DNA of 64,000 bases from Calliphora vicina (Eukaryota > Arthropoda > Insecta > Diptera > Calliphoridae). The notes beneath the pieces are model-generated. The model was given only the letters and a program-made list of their open reading frames with translations, did no database searches and was not told the DNA's origin. Location: contig NC_088780.1 in the NCBI RefSeq assembly GCF_958450345.1, positions 66,115,533 through 66,179,532 of the forward strand, written 5' to 3'. Positions 54,178-64,000 of the stretch are shown piece by piece. Position numbers and translations under genes: made by a program. The stretch's first letter is position 1; each line of letters opens with the position of its first letter.

Positions 54178-55134
54178 TGTGTATGTATGTAAGTATGTAT
54201 GTATGTATGTATGTATGTATGTATGTATGTATGTATGTATGTATGTATGTATGTATGTATGTATGTATGTATGTATGTATGTATGTATGTATGTATGTAT
54301 GTATGTATGTATGTATGTATGTATGTATGTATGTATGTATGTATGTATGTATGTATGTATGTATGTATGTATGTATGTATGTATGTATGTATGTATGTAT
54401 GTATGTATGTATGTATGTATGTATGTATGTATGTATGTATGTATGTATGTATGTATGTATGTATGTATGTATGTATGTATGTATGTATGTATGTATGTAT
54501 GTATGTATGTATGTATGTATGTATGTATGTATGTATGTATGTATGTATGTATGTATGTATGTATGTATGTATGTATGTATGTATGTATGTATGTATGTAT
54601 GTATGTATGTATGTATGTATGTATGTATGTATGTATGTATGTATGTATGTATGTATGTATGTATGTATGTATGTATGTATGTATGTATGTATGTATGTAT
54701 GTATGTATGTATGTATGTATGTATGTATGTATGTATGTATGTATGTATGTATGTATGTATGTATGTATGTATGTATGTATGTATGTATGTATGTATGTAT
54801 GTATGTATGTATGTATGTATGTATGTATGTATGTATGTATGTATGTATGTATGTATGTATGTATGTATGTATGTATGTATGTATGTATGTATGTATGTAT
54901 GTATGTATGTATGTATGTATGTATGTATGTATGTATGTATGTATGTATGTATGTATGTATGTATGTATGTATGTATGTATGTATGTATGTATGTATGTAT
55001 GTATGTATGTATGTATGTATGTATGTATGTATGTATGTATGTATGTATGTATGTATGTATGTATGTATGTATGTATGTATGTATGTATGTATGTATGTAT
55101 GTATGTATGTATGTATGTATGTATGTATGTATGT
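54178..55134 (+). repeat. (ATGT)n microsatellite, about 957 bp
   Basis: About 239 tetranucleotide units. A single early variant (TGTAAGTATG at about 54188) is followed by an apparently perfect run to 55134. On the minus strand it is (ACAT)n. It ends directly at a 26-base T run, which is the poly-A tail of the LINE to its right. The long Met-Tyr-Val-Cys and His-Thr-Tyr-Ile frames across it are repeat translations. Confidence 0.97.
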
Positions 55135-58045
55135 TTTTTTTTTTTTTTTTTTTTTTTTTCGAGGTAAAAATCATCAAAAGACTCTGGCTTACCTAACAAT
55201 TTGCCAGGAGTGCGAGACTTTAACACGCTAAAAAACCTCTATCTCCAATCCAATTTCCCTGTGGAACGACCGCAAAGTATTTCTTCACAGGGTGGGGAAA
55301 GGCAGAAACCTACGCTACACTACTTCGATTCTTCTTCGAATCTCTTCCTCCCTTCGGAGCTCAAGTATTACCAATTTTGCAAAATGGCATACACTCTCCC
55401 AATTGAATAAGGACGACAACATAACATGTACTATGTTTGTCGGGCTAACACTACACCCTACTAACTCCTCTAAGGTCGTTCTCTGTTCACCGAATCGTCC
55501 GCATACAAAGAATACATGACCAGCATCCTCTTCTACTTCACCACCGCAATATGTACAGAACGGGTCCCTATCATGTTTAAACCGGTATAAGTATGATTTG
55601 AAACAACCGTGACCACTTAACATTTGTGTTAAATAAAAATTTAGATCACCATGTTTCCTGTCGAGCCAGACTTTAATGTCTGGAATTAACTGGTACGTCC
55701 ACCTCCCTTTACAGGATGTTGTCCAACGCATCTGCCAGTTGGCAACACTTATTCCCCTCGCCACTTCATGAGTGTTAGCATTGACCACCGTTTCCGCAGT
55801 TGGTGTCGCATATACCGATTCCCGAGCTTGAATGTCTATTGGCATTATACCAGCAATAACAAAAGCTGCCTCATCTGAAACGGTGCGGAAGGCACAGCAC
55901 ACACGCAAGGCAGAAAGCCTATAAATAGAGGTAAGAAGTTTTGCATAGGATGCAAACTTCAACGAGTCTGACCATATGGAAGATGCATAAAGGATTGTGC
56001 TTTTCACGACCTCAGTTAACAGTTTCCTTTGTAGATATTTTGGACCCCTTGTGTTCGGCATTATTCTGGATAACCTCAGACATGTTTCCTTGGCCTTAGA
56101 GCTTACATACTGTAGATGATCCTTAAACGAGAGACGACAGTCAATCATAATACCGAGATACTTGAGAAAAGGCTTCGTCTGTATACAACATGTTCCAATA
56201 TTGAGTGTTAACGTTTCCCTGGATTTACGACTACTAACTAGTATCGCTTCAGTCTTATGGTCAGCTAAGGTTAGTTCCACGGAGCACAACCAGGATCGCA
56301 CGATTTGTATACTTGCATTGGTAACCGTTTCTGCTTCCTGTAGGTCTTTTGCCACACACACTAATGCTATATCATCCGCAAAACCAACGATTGAAACCCT
56401 TTCGGGTAGCTTTAGCCTTAAAACACCGTCGTACATCACGTTCCATAACAAGGGACCAAGAACTGATCCCTGGGGAACGCCCATCGAAACTCTGTACTGT
56501 TCTGTTCCCCTATCAGTATCGTAGATGAGGATTCTGTTTCGGAAGTAGTCCTTTATCAAGGCCAACAAATATGGCGGGATATTCAATCTAGTAAGAGCGT
56601 TTACTATGACTTCCCAGTTCGCAGTATTGAAAGCATTTTTTATATCTAGAGTTACCACAACGCAGTACTCCTTTGCTCCATTCCTCCAGCACTTGCCTTC
56701 AATTGCTTTATATGCTGTTTCTACAACAACGTTAATGGCATTGACAGTTGATCTCGCTTTCCTGAAACCAAATTGGTTATCCGATAGACCACCGACGGCT
56801 TCGATAAAAGTTTCCAACCTTTTGCAGATGATGCTCTCTAATAGTTTTCCGCTTGTGTCTATCATGCAGAGCGGTCGATAAGAGGACGCATCGGCTAGGG
56901 GTTTCCCTTGTTTTGGCAATAAAACAAGTTTCTGTTTTTTCCACATTGATGGAAAGATCGCTCGCTTCAGACACCCATTTATGAGGGATGTGAATTGATC
57001 TGGGCAACATTTAAATGCCTCTTTTAGGACCAGGTTTGGGATACAGTCCAATCCTGGGGCTTTTTTGTCCTTAAATTTCAATATTGCTTCCTCGATTTCA
57101 GCATATGTCACGGGAGGGTAGTAATATGTATCTTCACGAGTGGGATGATCCCAAGTAGTCGGCCTCCCAGGAGGGAAAAGATGTTCTACAATTTTCTTAA
57201 GTGCTGACTCCTCTGTAGTAGCTGATGAGTTGAAACATTTAAGTTTCTTTGTTACCAATTTATAAGCAAGTCCCCATGGGTTATCCTCAAGGTCATCACA
57301 AATTTGGAGGAAACATCTTCTCTTACTTCTGCGTATTGATAATTTGAGCGATTTTCTCTTAGCCTTATACGTTTGGTGATGACTTTCGTTTTCTGGTCTA
57401 CCTCTTGTTCGCGTATATAGTCGTCTGGCTCGTACACATTCCGAACGCAATTGAGCTATTTCTCCATTCCACCAATAGACTGGTTGCTTGTTTATTTTGT
57501 TTCTGTTATTTTTCCTTCTCACCATTGACGCATCACATGCTTTGGTAATTTCGTTCACAAATTGTTTTGCCATAGCTTCGGGTGGGCCATGTAGATTCAT
57601 ATCCTCGATAGTGGTTCGGAATACATCTTTATCAAGAGTGTCAACTTTCCAACCTAATAATCTTGAAGTCTGCCTGTTGACAGGTGCTGCTGGTTGCTCA
57701 GGTGCTAAGTCTACAATTATAGCATAGTGATCACTGTGCGTATATTGATCACACAATCTCCAGTTAACTCGTCCTATAATATTGCTGCTAGCAAAAGTTA
57801 TGTCAATAATTGATCCTCTACCACCTCTATTAAAAGTTTGTTCATTTCCCGTGTTCATCAACACCACTCCAAGCACGGAAAAAGCTTCAAGTAGAATCCG
57901 TCCTCTTTCATTTGTACGGGGACAACCCCAGTCAGTAGCCCATGCATTAAAATCACCTGCTATTAGTATACGATTTCTAGAGGTCGCGTCTGAGACAATG
58001 TTGTCGACAATTCCTTCGAATTCTCCTATTGTGTATCTCGGTGGA
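55135..58045 (-). mobile_element. R1-clade (Waldo-like) LINE inserted in (ACAT)n
   Basis: On the minus strand the element runs from the right-hand (ACAT)n array into an endonuclease/RT frame, a 3' untranslated region and a poly-A tail (55159..55135) that abuts the left-hand (ACAT)n array. The same microsatellite on both sides shows insertion within one array. Waldo-group elements of the R1 clade are known to insert into ACAY repeats. The 5' part, including ORF1 and the first part of the endonuclease, is missing. Confidence 0.85.
55315..58045 (-). CDS. R1-clade endonuclease (partial), reverse transcriptase and zinc finger, open frame
   Basis: The frame is open from the microsatellite border at 58045 (about 910 codons). 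The first ATG lies well inside, and the 5' border is a truncation. The endonuclease C-terminal two thirds show LIAGDFNAWATDWGCPRTNE, RGSIIDITFAS and THSDHYAIIV. The RT shows KAPGLDCIPN, SSYRPLCMIDTSGKLLE, NQFGFRKARSTVNAI, VTLDIKNAFNTANW, GVPQGSVLGPLLWN and the catalytic GFADDIALV. The C-terminus has CTYCGGEVEEDAGHVFFVC, the CCHC finger typical of R1 elements. The frame ends EEEIRRRIEVV. All visible RT motifs look intact. Without ORF1, the promoter and the start it should not be autonomous. Confidence 0.87.
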
Positions 58046-58480
58046 ATGTATGTATGTATGTATGTATGTATGTATGTATGTATGTATGTATGTATGTATG
58101 TATGTATGTATGTATGTATGTATGTATGTATGTATGTATGTATGTATGTATGTATGTGTGTATGTATGTATGTATGTATGTATGTATGTATGTATGTATG
58201 TATGTATGTATGTATGTATGTATGTATGTATGTATGTATGTATGTATGTATGTATGTATGTATGTATGTATGTATGTATGTATGTATGTATGTATGTATG
58301 TATGTATGTATGTATGTATGTATGTATGTATGTATGTATGTATGTATGTATGTATGTATGTATGTATGTATGTATGTATGTATGTATGTATGTATGTATG
58401 TATGTATGTATGTATGTATGTATGTATGTATGTATGTATGTATGTATGTATGTATGTATGTATGTATGTATGTATGTATG
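58046..58480 (+). repeat. (ATGT)n microsatellite, about 435 bp
   Basis: Continuation of the array at 54178 on the other side of the R1-clade insertion. One variant unit (GTGTG at about 58157) interrupts it. The right end runs straight into the truncated jockey family B element. Confidence 0.97.
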
Positions 58481-58493
58481 ATGTGTTCGGTGT

Positions 58494-59675
58494 AAATACT
58501 TTTTTTAAATGATTAACAAACAGATTCCCTTTTTCAGTATCATTTCTTGCCCAACCACCACTTGAATTTCGCAAGGGGGACTTACATATAACGGGTCTTT
58601 TAAGACTTTTTGTTGCTCGCCATAATGAAAAATCCGATTGCGGGGTTGCGTCCAGGCTTTCTAAATATTTATTCAATGATTCCATTTTTCGAAATTCCAA
58701 GAGCTTTTTAAGTCTTTTTATACAATCTGTGCAATTGCCACTCTCTGCGAAATCTTCTTTTTTCATTTAAGAGCCGTTCGACATCTGCAGAATTAATTCT
58801 ATAATATCTGATTTGTCGGGGGTTTGGGTAGCATGTTGAGCAGCCAATTTGAGATTTTTATCGAAATTGATAAGAGAGTGGTCGATGTTTTCTGGTGTTC
58901 TTAGCGGTATGTTTTCCGAGCAATGTGTACTGAGGTATTTTTTATATTTGAGCCAATTTATTCTTGTGCCTGCCATCGCTAAATTACCAGACGGGGATAC
59001 AATTTCTAGGGGGCTCAATAAAGTAACAATAGTGGGTGAGTGATCTGAAGATAGTTCCAGCGAGGATTCAATTTGAATCATTTCCCTAGGGATATTTTTC
59101 ATCACACTAAAATCTATAACATCCGGTATTTTTCGTGGATCAGTAGGCCAGTAAGTAGGTTGGCCGCTCGAAAGCACATTCAAATCCATTTTAGAAATTG
59201 TATCGAACAAAACACGACCTTTAGGGGTAATCAGTCGTGATCCCCAGAATGTGTGTTTAGCATTATAATCGCCAGTAGCCAGGAAACGGGGGCCTAGTGA
59301 TTTAAAAAATCTATTATACTGACTTTCTGTAATTGTAAATCTAGGGGGTGAGTATATCGATGAAATCACTAAGTTTCGATGAAAATCTTCAAGACAGATT
59401 GTAGTAGCTTGAAGATAATCTTCGCAAAAATCACACATTAAGTAATGTTTGATTCGAGTTTTTATTAAAATTGCCGAGCCTCCGCATGCTCTACCTCTGG
59501 GATCTTAGGTGTCATATATTACATATCCATTTATTCGAAATGAACTTCTGGACGTCAAATGAGTTTCAGAAACCAGCATTACATCAATTTGTTGGTTTCT
59601 TAAAAAATATTCGAGTTCGTTTTTGTGTTGGCGTATGCCGTTTGCATTCCAAAAACATATTCTTAGGCAGTTCAT
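58494..59675 (-). pseudogene. Jockey family B ORF2: endonuclease and linker
   Basis: ATG at 59675 overlaps the end of ORF1. CFWNANGIRQHKNELEYFL and DVMLVSETHL give the catalytic Asn and Glu. A stop lies in GYVIYDT*DP at about 59508. The frame resumes with MCDFCEDYLQATTICLEDFH, SIYSPPRFTI, LATGDYNAKHTFWGSRLI, DVIDFSVMKN and LELSSDHSPTIV (the catalytic SDH). A shift at about 58767 leads to the linker frame ending FSLWRATKSLKRPVICKSPL, SSGGWARNDTEKGN and VFTPNT at the microsatellite. Confidence 0.82.
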
Positions 59676-61266
59676 GGTCTGTTAAGCACAGCCTGCATTA
59701 ACATTGATTACATCTTAAGCATTTCTTGCATCATGTTACTCATTGAGTTTGTAAAGTTATTTACCGATTGCACAAGAGTTTCTATTGTAGATTCTAGTCG
59801 GGTAAAATTGAAAATTGGCGTTTGCTCTCTTACCCCTGGGTTCACATTTTCGTTTTGGAGTTGACGGACTTGCGTCTGAGTTTGGTTGTTTCTAAGTACA
59901 TTTGCATATGTTCCTTTGTTGTCATATGTCTGTTGCAACGGGGGGGTAGTTAAAATTGTTGTTATTTAATGGCTGAGCTCGGAAAATCTTTGGTTTCTGG
60001 CTTTGTGATTTTTTAACAATTGAGTAGACAGGACAACCCCTGTAGTTTGCTGTGTGGTTACCTCCGCAATTGCTGCATTTTTTTTATTTTAGGATCATCT
60101 TTGGATTTGTTACATTGGGATGTGTTATGCAACTCCCTGCAAATAACACATACTGGTGGCAATTTGCAATATGCCTTGGTGTGTCCATATTCTTGGCAAT
60201 TCATACATTGGACGGGGCCAAATCGTTTGTGTGGTTCTTCTACCGTAATTTTACGATGTAATAAGTACTTCAGGTTATATATGGGATGTGTTTCATTTTT
60301 TTTCAGGTTTATGTCACCGGGTTCAAGTTCAACACGGAAGAGTGGTTGGGGTTTTTTTTCGCGATTTCTAATATTTATCACATTTTTTGTCTTAAAGCCT
60401 TTATCTTCTAAGCTTTGCTTTATTTCGAGTGGTTCAACATTACAGTCAATACCCTTTATTACAACTTGTAGACCCTTGCTTCCTTTCAGCTGATAAGTGT
60501 AAAAACTTTTCTTTTGAGTTTCAAAATATGTTACAACCTTTCTATAATCGTTTTCACTATTGACCTGTATTTTAGTTTCATGAATCGTACCTTTCTTGAT
60601 TGGGATAACGTAAAAAGAGTTCTCTCCTATTAATGAGATCAGGCTCTGAACCAGTGAATTTGAATTATTTTCTCTCAAGTAAATAGGGGGTGGTTTTGTA
60701 GAGGTAATTTTATTTACTGGTTCATCTGTTTCACATTCCAGAATAGAAAAACGATTTTCATTGTTTAGTCTAGCAGGTTCACTATCCTTATATAATTTAG
60801 CCAAGGGTGCCGCTTTCGACGACTTGGGACTTCGTGCCCGTTTTAATATTGTAACATACCGGTCCATTCCAACCTGTATTTGGGATTTATTATCTTTATT
60901 TAATGGTTGACTAATCTTGGGTATAGCGCCGCTTAATGGGTTAATTTTAATGGTTGTCGGTGTGGTGGATTTCGTTTCTAAAGCTGATATTGCTAGCATA
61001 CTTCCAGGCGTAAATAAAGTATTTGTATTTTTTGGTAACTCCAGATTAACAGCTGTTGGGTTTTCTTTTGTTTGACAATCATTAGTTGTTGACAATGCGG
61101 GGGGACAAGAACGAGCACGGTTAACAGACTTGGCGGTTAAAAACAAGTTGTCATCTATTCTTCTGTTTGTTTTGTTTATATTTTTTTCATCTACATTAAC
61201 TGTAACGTATGCATTTCTGCCGTTTACACTTAGCCTTCGCTCACTGTTTTCGTTAAAGAGACTCAT
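59673..61266 (-). pseudogene. Jockey family B ORF1 (gag), one frameshift
   Basis: ATG at 61266 (MSLFNENSERRLSVNGRNAY). The frame is open for 402 codons through IPIKKGTIHETKIQV, FYTYQLKGSKGLQVVIKGID, FRVELEPGDINL and the first two zinc knuckles (CMNCQEYGHTKAYC, CVICRELHNTSQC). A slip in an A run near 60080 shifts the frame just before the third knuckle (CSNCGGNHTANY, other frame). The C-terminal coiled region runs from 59938. Apart from this slip it is the better preserved of the two family B gag genes; the second knuckle has Arg where copy 1 has Gly. Confidence 0.85.
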
Positions 61267-61550
61267 TAAAGAGTATTTGTAATTACTTTCGTTAACACTC
61301 TTGATCTTGATTTAATAGTCAATGCACAAAAAAGGTACAAAAAAAATATAAAGAATTTTCTTTACTTATTTGTCTTTTAGTTGTTGTTTTGATTTTTTTA
61401 TTTAATAATATTATTAAAATAAAAGCGTCCTTTCGCGTAAATAATAAATAGGTGATATTTATATTTATTTTCCTATAGATACATTAAAATAACGAATTAA
61501 CTCGGAGTAAAAATAAAACACGTCCAGTTTCAATCACGATCACGTATAAT

Positions 61551-62186
61551 AAGAATAAGAAATGCCTTGAAATTAATTAAGAAACGCCAAATGCATGCAG
61601 AATGTTTAAAAAAAAAAAAAATTAATTTCTATATATGTATGTGTACATTTTAAATTTAATTATGTTATTAATGAATTACTTAATTGTTTTGTTTTTTTTT
61701 TATAAGAATATATATATTTTTTTGTTTTTATGCTTTACCTAAATTAAATAAATAAAATATTTTAAAAATTAAAATGGGTTCAATATTATAATTATAAAAA
61801 GGTAAATCATACTTTCAGGTAATTTACTAACAGTTTAATTGCTAATAAAACTATAATTCTTCTATAAATAACTATAGATCTGTTAAAAATTAGCAAACTT
61901 TAAGTTAACTTTTAAATAACTAACTTTAAGTTAGCTAAAAATTAGTGAACTTAAAGTTAACATTTAAATAACTAACTTTAAGTTACATACAAATTAGCCA
62001 ACTTTAAGCTAATCTTTGAATAAACAACTTTAAGTTAGTTAAAAAATTGCTAACTGACTTTAAGTTAGTTGAAAAGTTATGCAGAGTCGGACAATTGACT
62101 ACTACCAATGACACCCCATGTTAAAATAGTCAGTTGGCTTCATTGAAAATAATCTAAGAGTCAACCACAACTAGCTGAGAAAAAGC
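61551..62186. repeat. AT-rich DNA with a 52-bp minisatellite (about 61876-62075)
   Basis: A unit of about 52 bp containing AAAAATTAGCAAACTTTAAG, TTAACTTTTAAATAACTAAC and TTTAAGTTAGC repeats about 3.5 times from 61876 to 62075 with moderate divergence. The word AACTTTAAGTTA is itself near-palindromic. The rest of the interval has no recognised feature. Confidence 0.65.
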
Positions 62187-62189
62187 TAA

Positions 62190-62756
62190 AGGCCTAGTTA
62201 GTTTGTACGTTCCGTTCCGAATCAGATGTTTTGTTTTTAGCATAGGGAATGTATGTCGTTAGTTTTTCTGTAACGTTGCCGTTCTGTTGCGGATGAATCT
62301 GTTGAAAACAGAATTTTGTCCGCAACGTTAAGTGACAGCTAAAACAGCTGATATCATATATACACAAAAATGCCAACAATATGAAAGCAGTGGTGCCAAC
62401 ATTATTGAAAGGGAAATATTTTTTATTAACAAAAGAATAAAAAATATAATATTTTAAAAAAAAACATTGAAATTTAATAAAAAAAAAAAAATTCTTTTAA
62501 TGTATGTAAAAAAATTAGTTTAAATTAAATCATTAACCAAAAATATATGTACGTATTTATAAAAATGTTCACAATAATATGTTGAAGGTCTAAATACAAA
62601 AAACACTAAAAATAGTAACAAAATCATCAATATGGTTTTTTGGTTATTATTTTAAAAACAGCTGATACGATCTTACGGAAAAACTAACTGCAATAGAACA
62701 GCATTCAGAACGGCATAGAACAGAAACGTTACAGAACGCAAAGACTAATGGAGCCT
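62190..62756. mobile_element. Harbinger-type MITE (copy 2, complete)
   Basis: Left end AGGCCTAGTTAGTTTGTACG, right end (inverted) AGGCTCCATTAGTCTTTGCG. TAA lies outside both ends (62187-62189 and 62757-62759). A 3-bp TAA duplication and no coding capacity fit a PIF/Harbinger MITE. The copy at 11625..12421 shares its interior. The ends do not obviously match those of the PIF/Harbinger element at 20.2 kb. Confidence 0.8.
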
Positions 62757-62949
62757 TAACTTATAATGCATTAAAAGTTAGTTGAATTCAGCGTTGCCAC
62801 TCATAAAATATTTTTCCTACCAAATTTCTAATTAAAAACTACCAAAACCTACCAAATTTATAATATTTGAGAAATGCTATATGGATTCGTTTCAAAATTA
62901 ATAGTTAATTTAAAATTATATTATTGCTGCTATAAAATTACCCAGAGGA

Positions 62950-63290
62950 AGAAAGTTATTTAAGAACACTACAATCATAAATATGTTAAAATCGTTCAGT
63001 TTTCGAGATTTTATTTTTGAGTCGATTTAACATGTCCTTCCGTACGTCTGTCTGGCTAGTTGTCCATGTATTTCACATAGCCCCCATATTAATGTCCTGA
63101 TTTATATAGATATTAAATAACATTTTTACAAATAAATTACACCTAAAAATTCAATTAATAATTGACCATAGCTCCCATATAAGGCTCTCTTCCGAAAATT
63201 ACTTAAACGAGTACAAAACTCCTAAAAGTGTTGGTATCCCGAAAAAATTCAACACAAATAAGTTTCATATAGAAATAAAGTGTCAGATGA
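62950..63290 (-). repeat. Mini-me-like repeat, inverted copy
   Basis: CGATTTAACATGTCCTTCCG and TACGTCTGTCTGGC at about 63021-63055 are the inverse of the AGAC/GGACATGG junction seen at 45470 and 47875. CATAGCTCCCATATAAGGCT at 63168 is the inverse of the tandem-array block at 43.7-45 kb. Confidence 0.65.
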
Positions 63291-64000
63291 AACTGAAATA
63301 TTGAAGCAGAGTTTAACACATATTATTAGAAAATAAAAGTTACTAAATAAATACACATTTACCTGACTAAACTAAATATTTAAGAAAATGCTATCTTCAT
63401 ATTTTGCAAATATGTATGTAGTTTTATTATTTTGGCTTAACATAAGTAGTTTTTTCGTTATTATTTTAATTATTTTGTTCTTAAAAATACTTATGTATTC
63501 AGAAATATCGTAGCCTACCAAAATACGACAAATATCGGAACAAACCAACCAAACTACCAAAAGTCAATTTGTTAACTTGAAACTACCAATTTCGGTCCAA
63601 TTGGACCAAAGTGGCAACGCTGGTTGAATTGCTTGCAGGGTAAATCTTCGTGCTCACTCTCATGTTTACTAAGAGAATTAAAGAGAACAAAAAGCACATA
63701 CACATGTATATGGTACATTCCTATAAGCAATTGTGTGCATTGTTTTTGTTTTTATTTTTTCGTGAAAACACATTCATAAAGCTAGGTACTCTGTTCCAAG
63801 AATTATAAAAATATAGATTACGCATTGCGCAGGTTTTTTTTGGTTTAAATCAACAGGTGTTCGATGTGCTACGTCACATCAGCAAATAAAGTGATTGTCG
63901 TCTAAAAAACAATTTAAAAAATGTTTTTTTTTTATGTTTTGCTTTTATTTTTCTCAAGTTCTAGGCTGATATGACGTACATGCGCAGAACGAAAATTTTT
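63291..64000. other. AT-rich intronic DNA, no gene seen
   Basis: No coding similarity or repeat structure recognised up to the right edge. It is probably still within an upstream intron of the ERMP1-like gene. Confidence 0.4.

Larger units (their letters stand above)
58481..61550 (-). mobile_element. Jockey-clade LINE, family B, copy 2 (RT region missing)
   Basis: Inverted relative to copy 1. The 5' leader (61550..61267), ORF1 (61266..59673) and the endonuclease part of ORF2 (59675 to about 58494) are present. The element stops at the (ATGT)n array in the middle of the pre-RT block (VFTPNT). The leader and ORF1 match copy 1 at 41165..43440 closely, but copy 2 keeps more of the endonuclease. 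Confidence 0.87.

Noticed and set aside
54170..55231. Open frames of 320-385 codons of Met-Tyr-Val-Cys or His-Thr-Tyr-Ile repeats
   Set aside because: They are translations of the (ATGT)n microsatellite in all frames, with no start context or flanking domain.
55292..57782. Several plus-strand frames across the R1-clade element
   Set aside because: They are antisense shadows of the RT frame.
58026..58766. 246-codon minus-strand frame joining jockey linker sequence to a His-Thr-Tyr-Ile tail
   Set aside because: The N-terminal part is real jockey ORF2 sequence, but the tail is microsatellite read-through, not a fusion protein.
61876..62075. CRISPR-like array because of regularly spaced AACTTTAAGTTA words
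   Set aside because: The spacers are also repeated and the context is eukaryotic; it is a 52-bp minisatellite.

Overview
The window is intronic, repeat-dominated DNA from a higher fly (Diptera, probably a calyptrate such as a blow fly, house fly or relative). The evidence is the very AT-rich composition, 48-59 bp introns, mini-me-type (GTCY)n repeats, jockey-clade and R1-clade LINEs, and a four-exon piece of an insect endoplasmic-reticulum metallopeptidase 1 (ERMP1)-like gene. The species cannot be named from sequence alone.

Only one host gene is convincing. Its four exons lie on the minus strand: 50552..50459, 50410..50215, 3643..3297 and 3237..3029. All junctions have GT/AG borders and matching phases, and together they encode the C-terminal multi-membrane part of an ERMP1-like protein. 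The two middle exons are separated by about 46.6 kb. Almost everything between 3.6 and 50.2 kb is therefore one giant intron filled with transposons, and the gene continues past both window edges.

Layout, left to right: 0.6-1.4 kb tandem repeat; 3.0-3.6 kb two ERMP1-like exons; 4.6-6.5 kb a TA-flanked MITE, a jockey gag scrap, mini-me-like DNA and a hAT MITE with a perfect 8-bp duplication; 6.8-10.5 kb a PIF/Harbinger 5' region split by a truncated Ty3/gypsy element; 11.1-12.4 kb MITEs; 13.0-18.9 kb a decayed non-LTR element split by a piggyBac-like element; 18.9-20.2 kb an interspersed repeat with a nested MITE; 20.2-25.9 kb a PIF/Harbinger element with two convergent genes, one interrupted by a jockey LINE; 26.0-33.1 kb a mariner fragment, then a hAT-like element carrying a complete DD37E mariner and a jockey LINE; 33.1-38.7 kb a Ty3/gypsy element with two LTRs; 41.2-45.9 kb a second jockey family split by a mini-me-like array; 45.9-49.9 kb Helitron helicase, Tc1 and LINE scraps; 50.2-50.6 kb two ERMP1-like exons.

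Upstream of these exons (50.6-64 kb, still inside the gene) are more jockey fragments, a second copy of the hAT-like element, and two long (ATGT)n arrays of about 957 and 435 bp that flank an R1-clade LINE. They are followed by an inverted second copy of the second jockey family, a 52-bp minisatellite, a Harbinger MITE with TAA duplications and another mini-me-like repeat.

Most element genes are broken. Two stand out as open: the 335-codon DD37E mariner transposase, and a 1292-codon jockey reading frame in which gag and reverse transcriptase are fused by an internal deletion. The R1-clade reverse transcriptase frame is also open for about 910 codons but is 5'-truncated. No CRISPR array, rRNA, canonical tRNA or prokaryotic feature is present.
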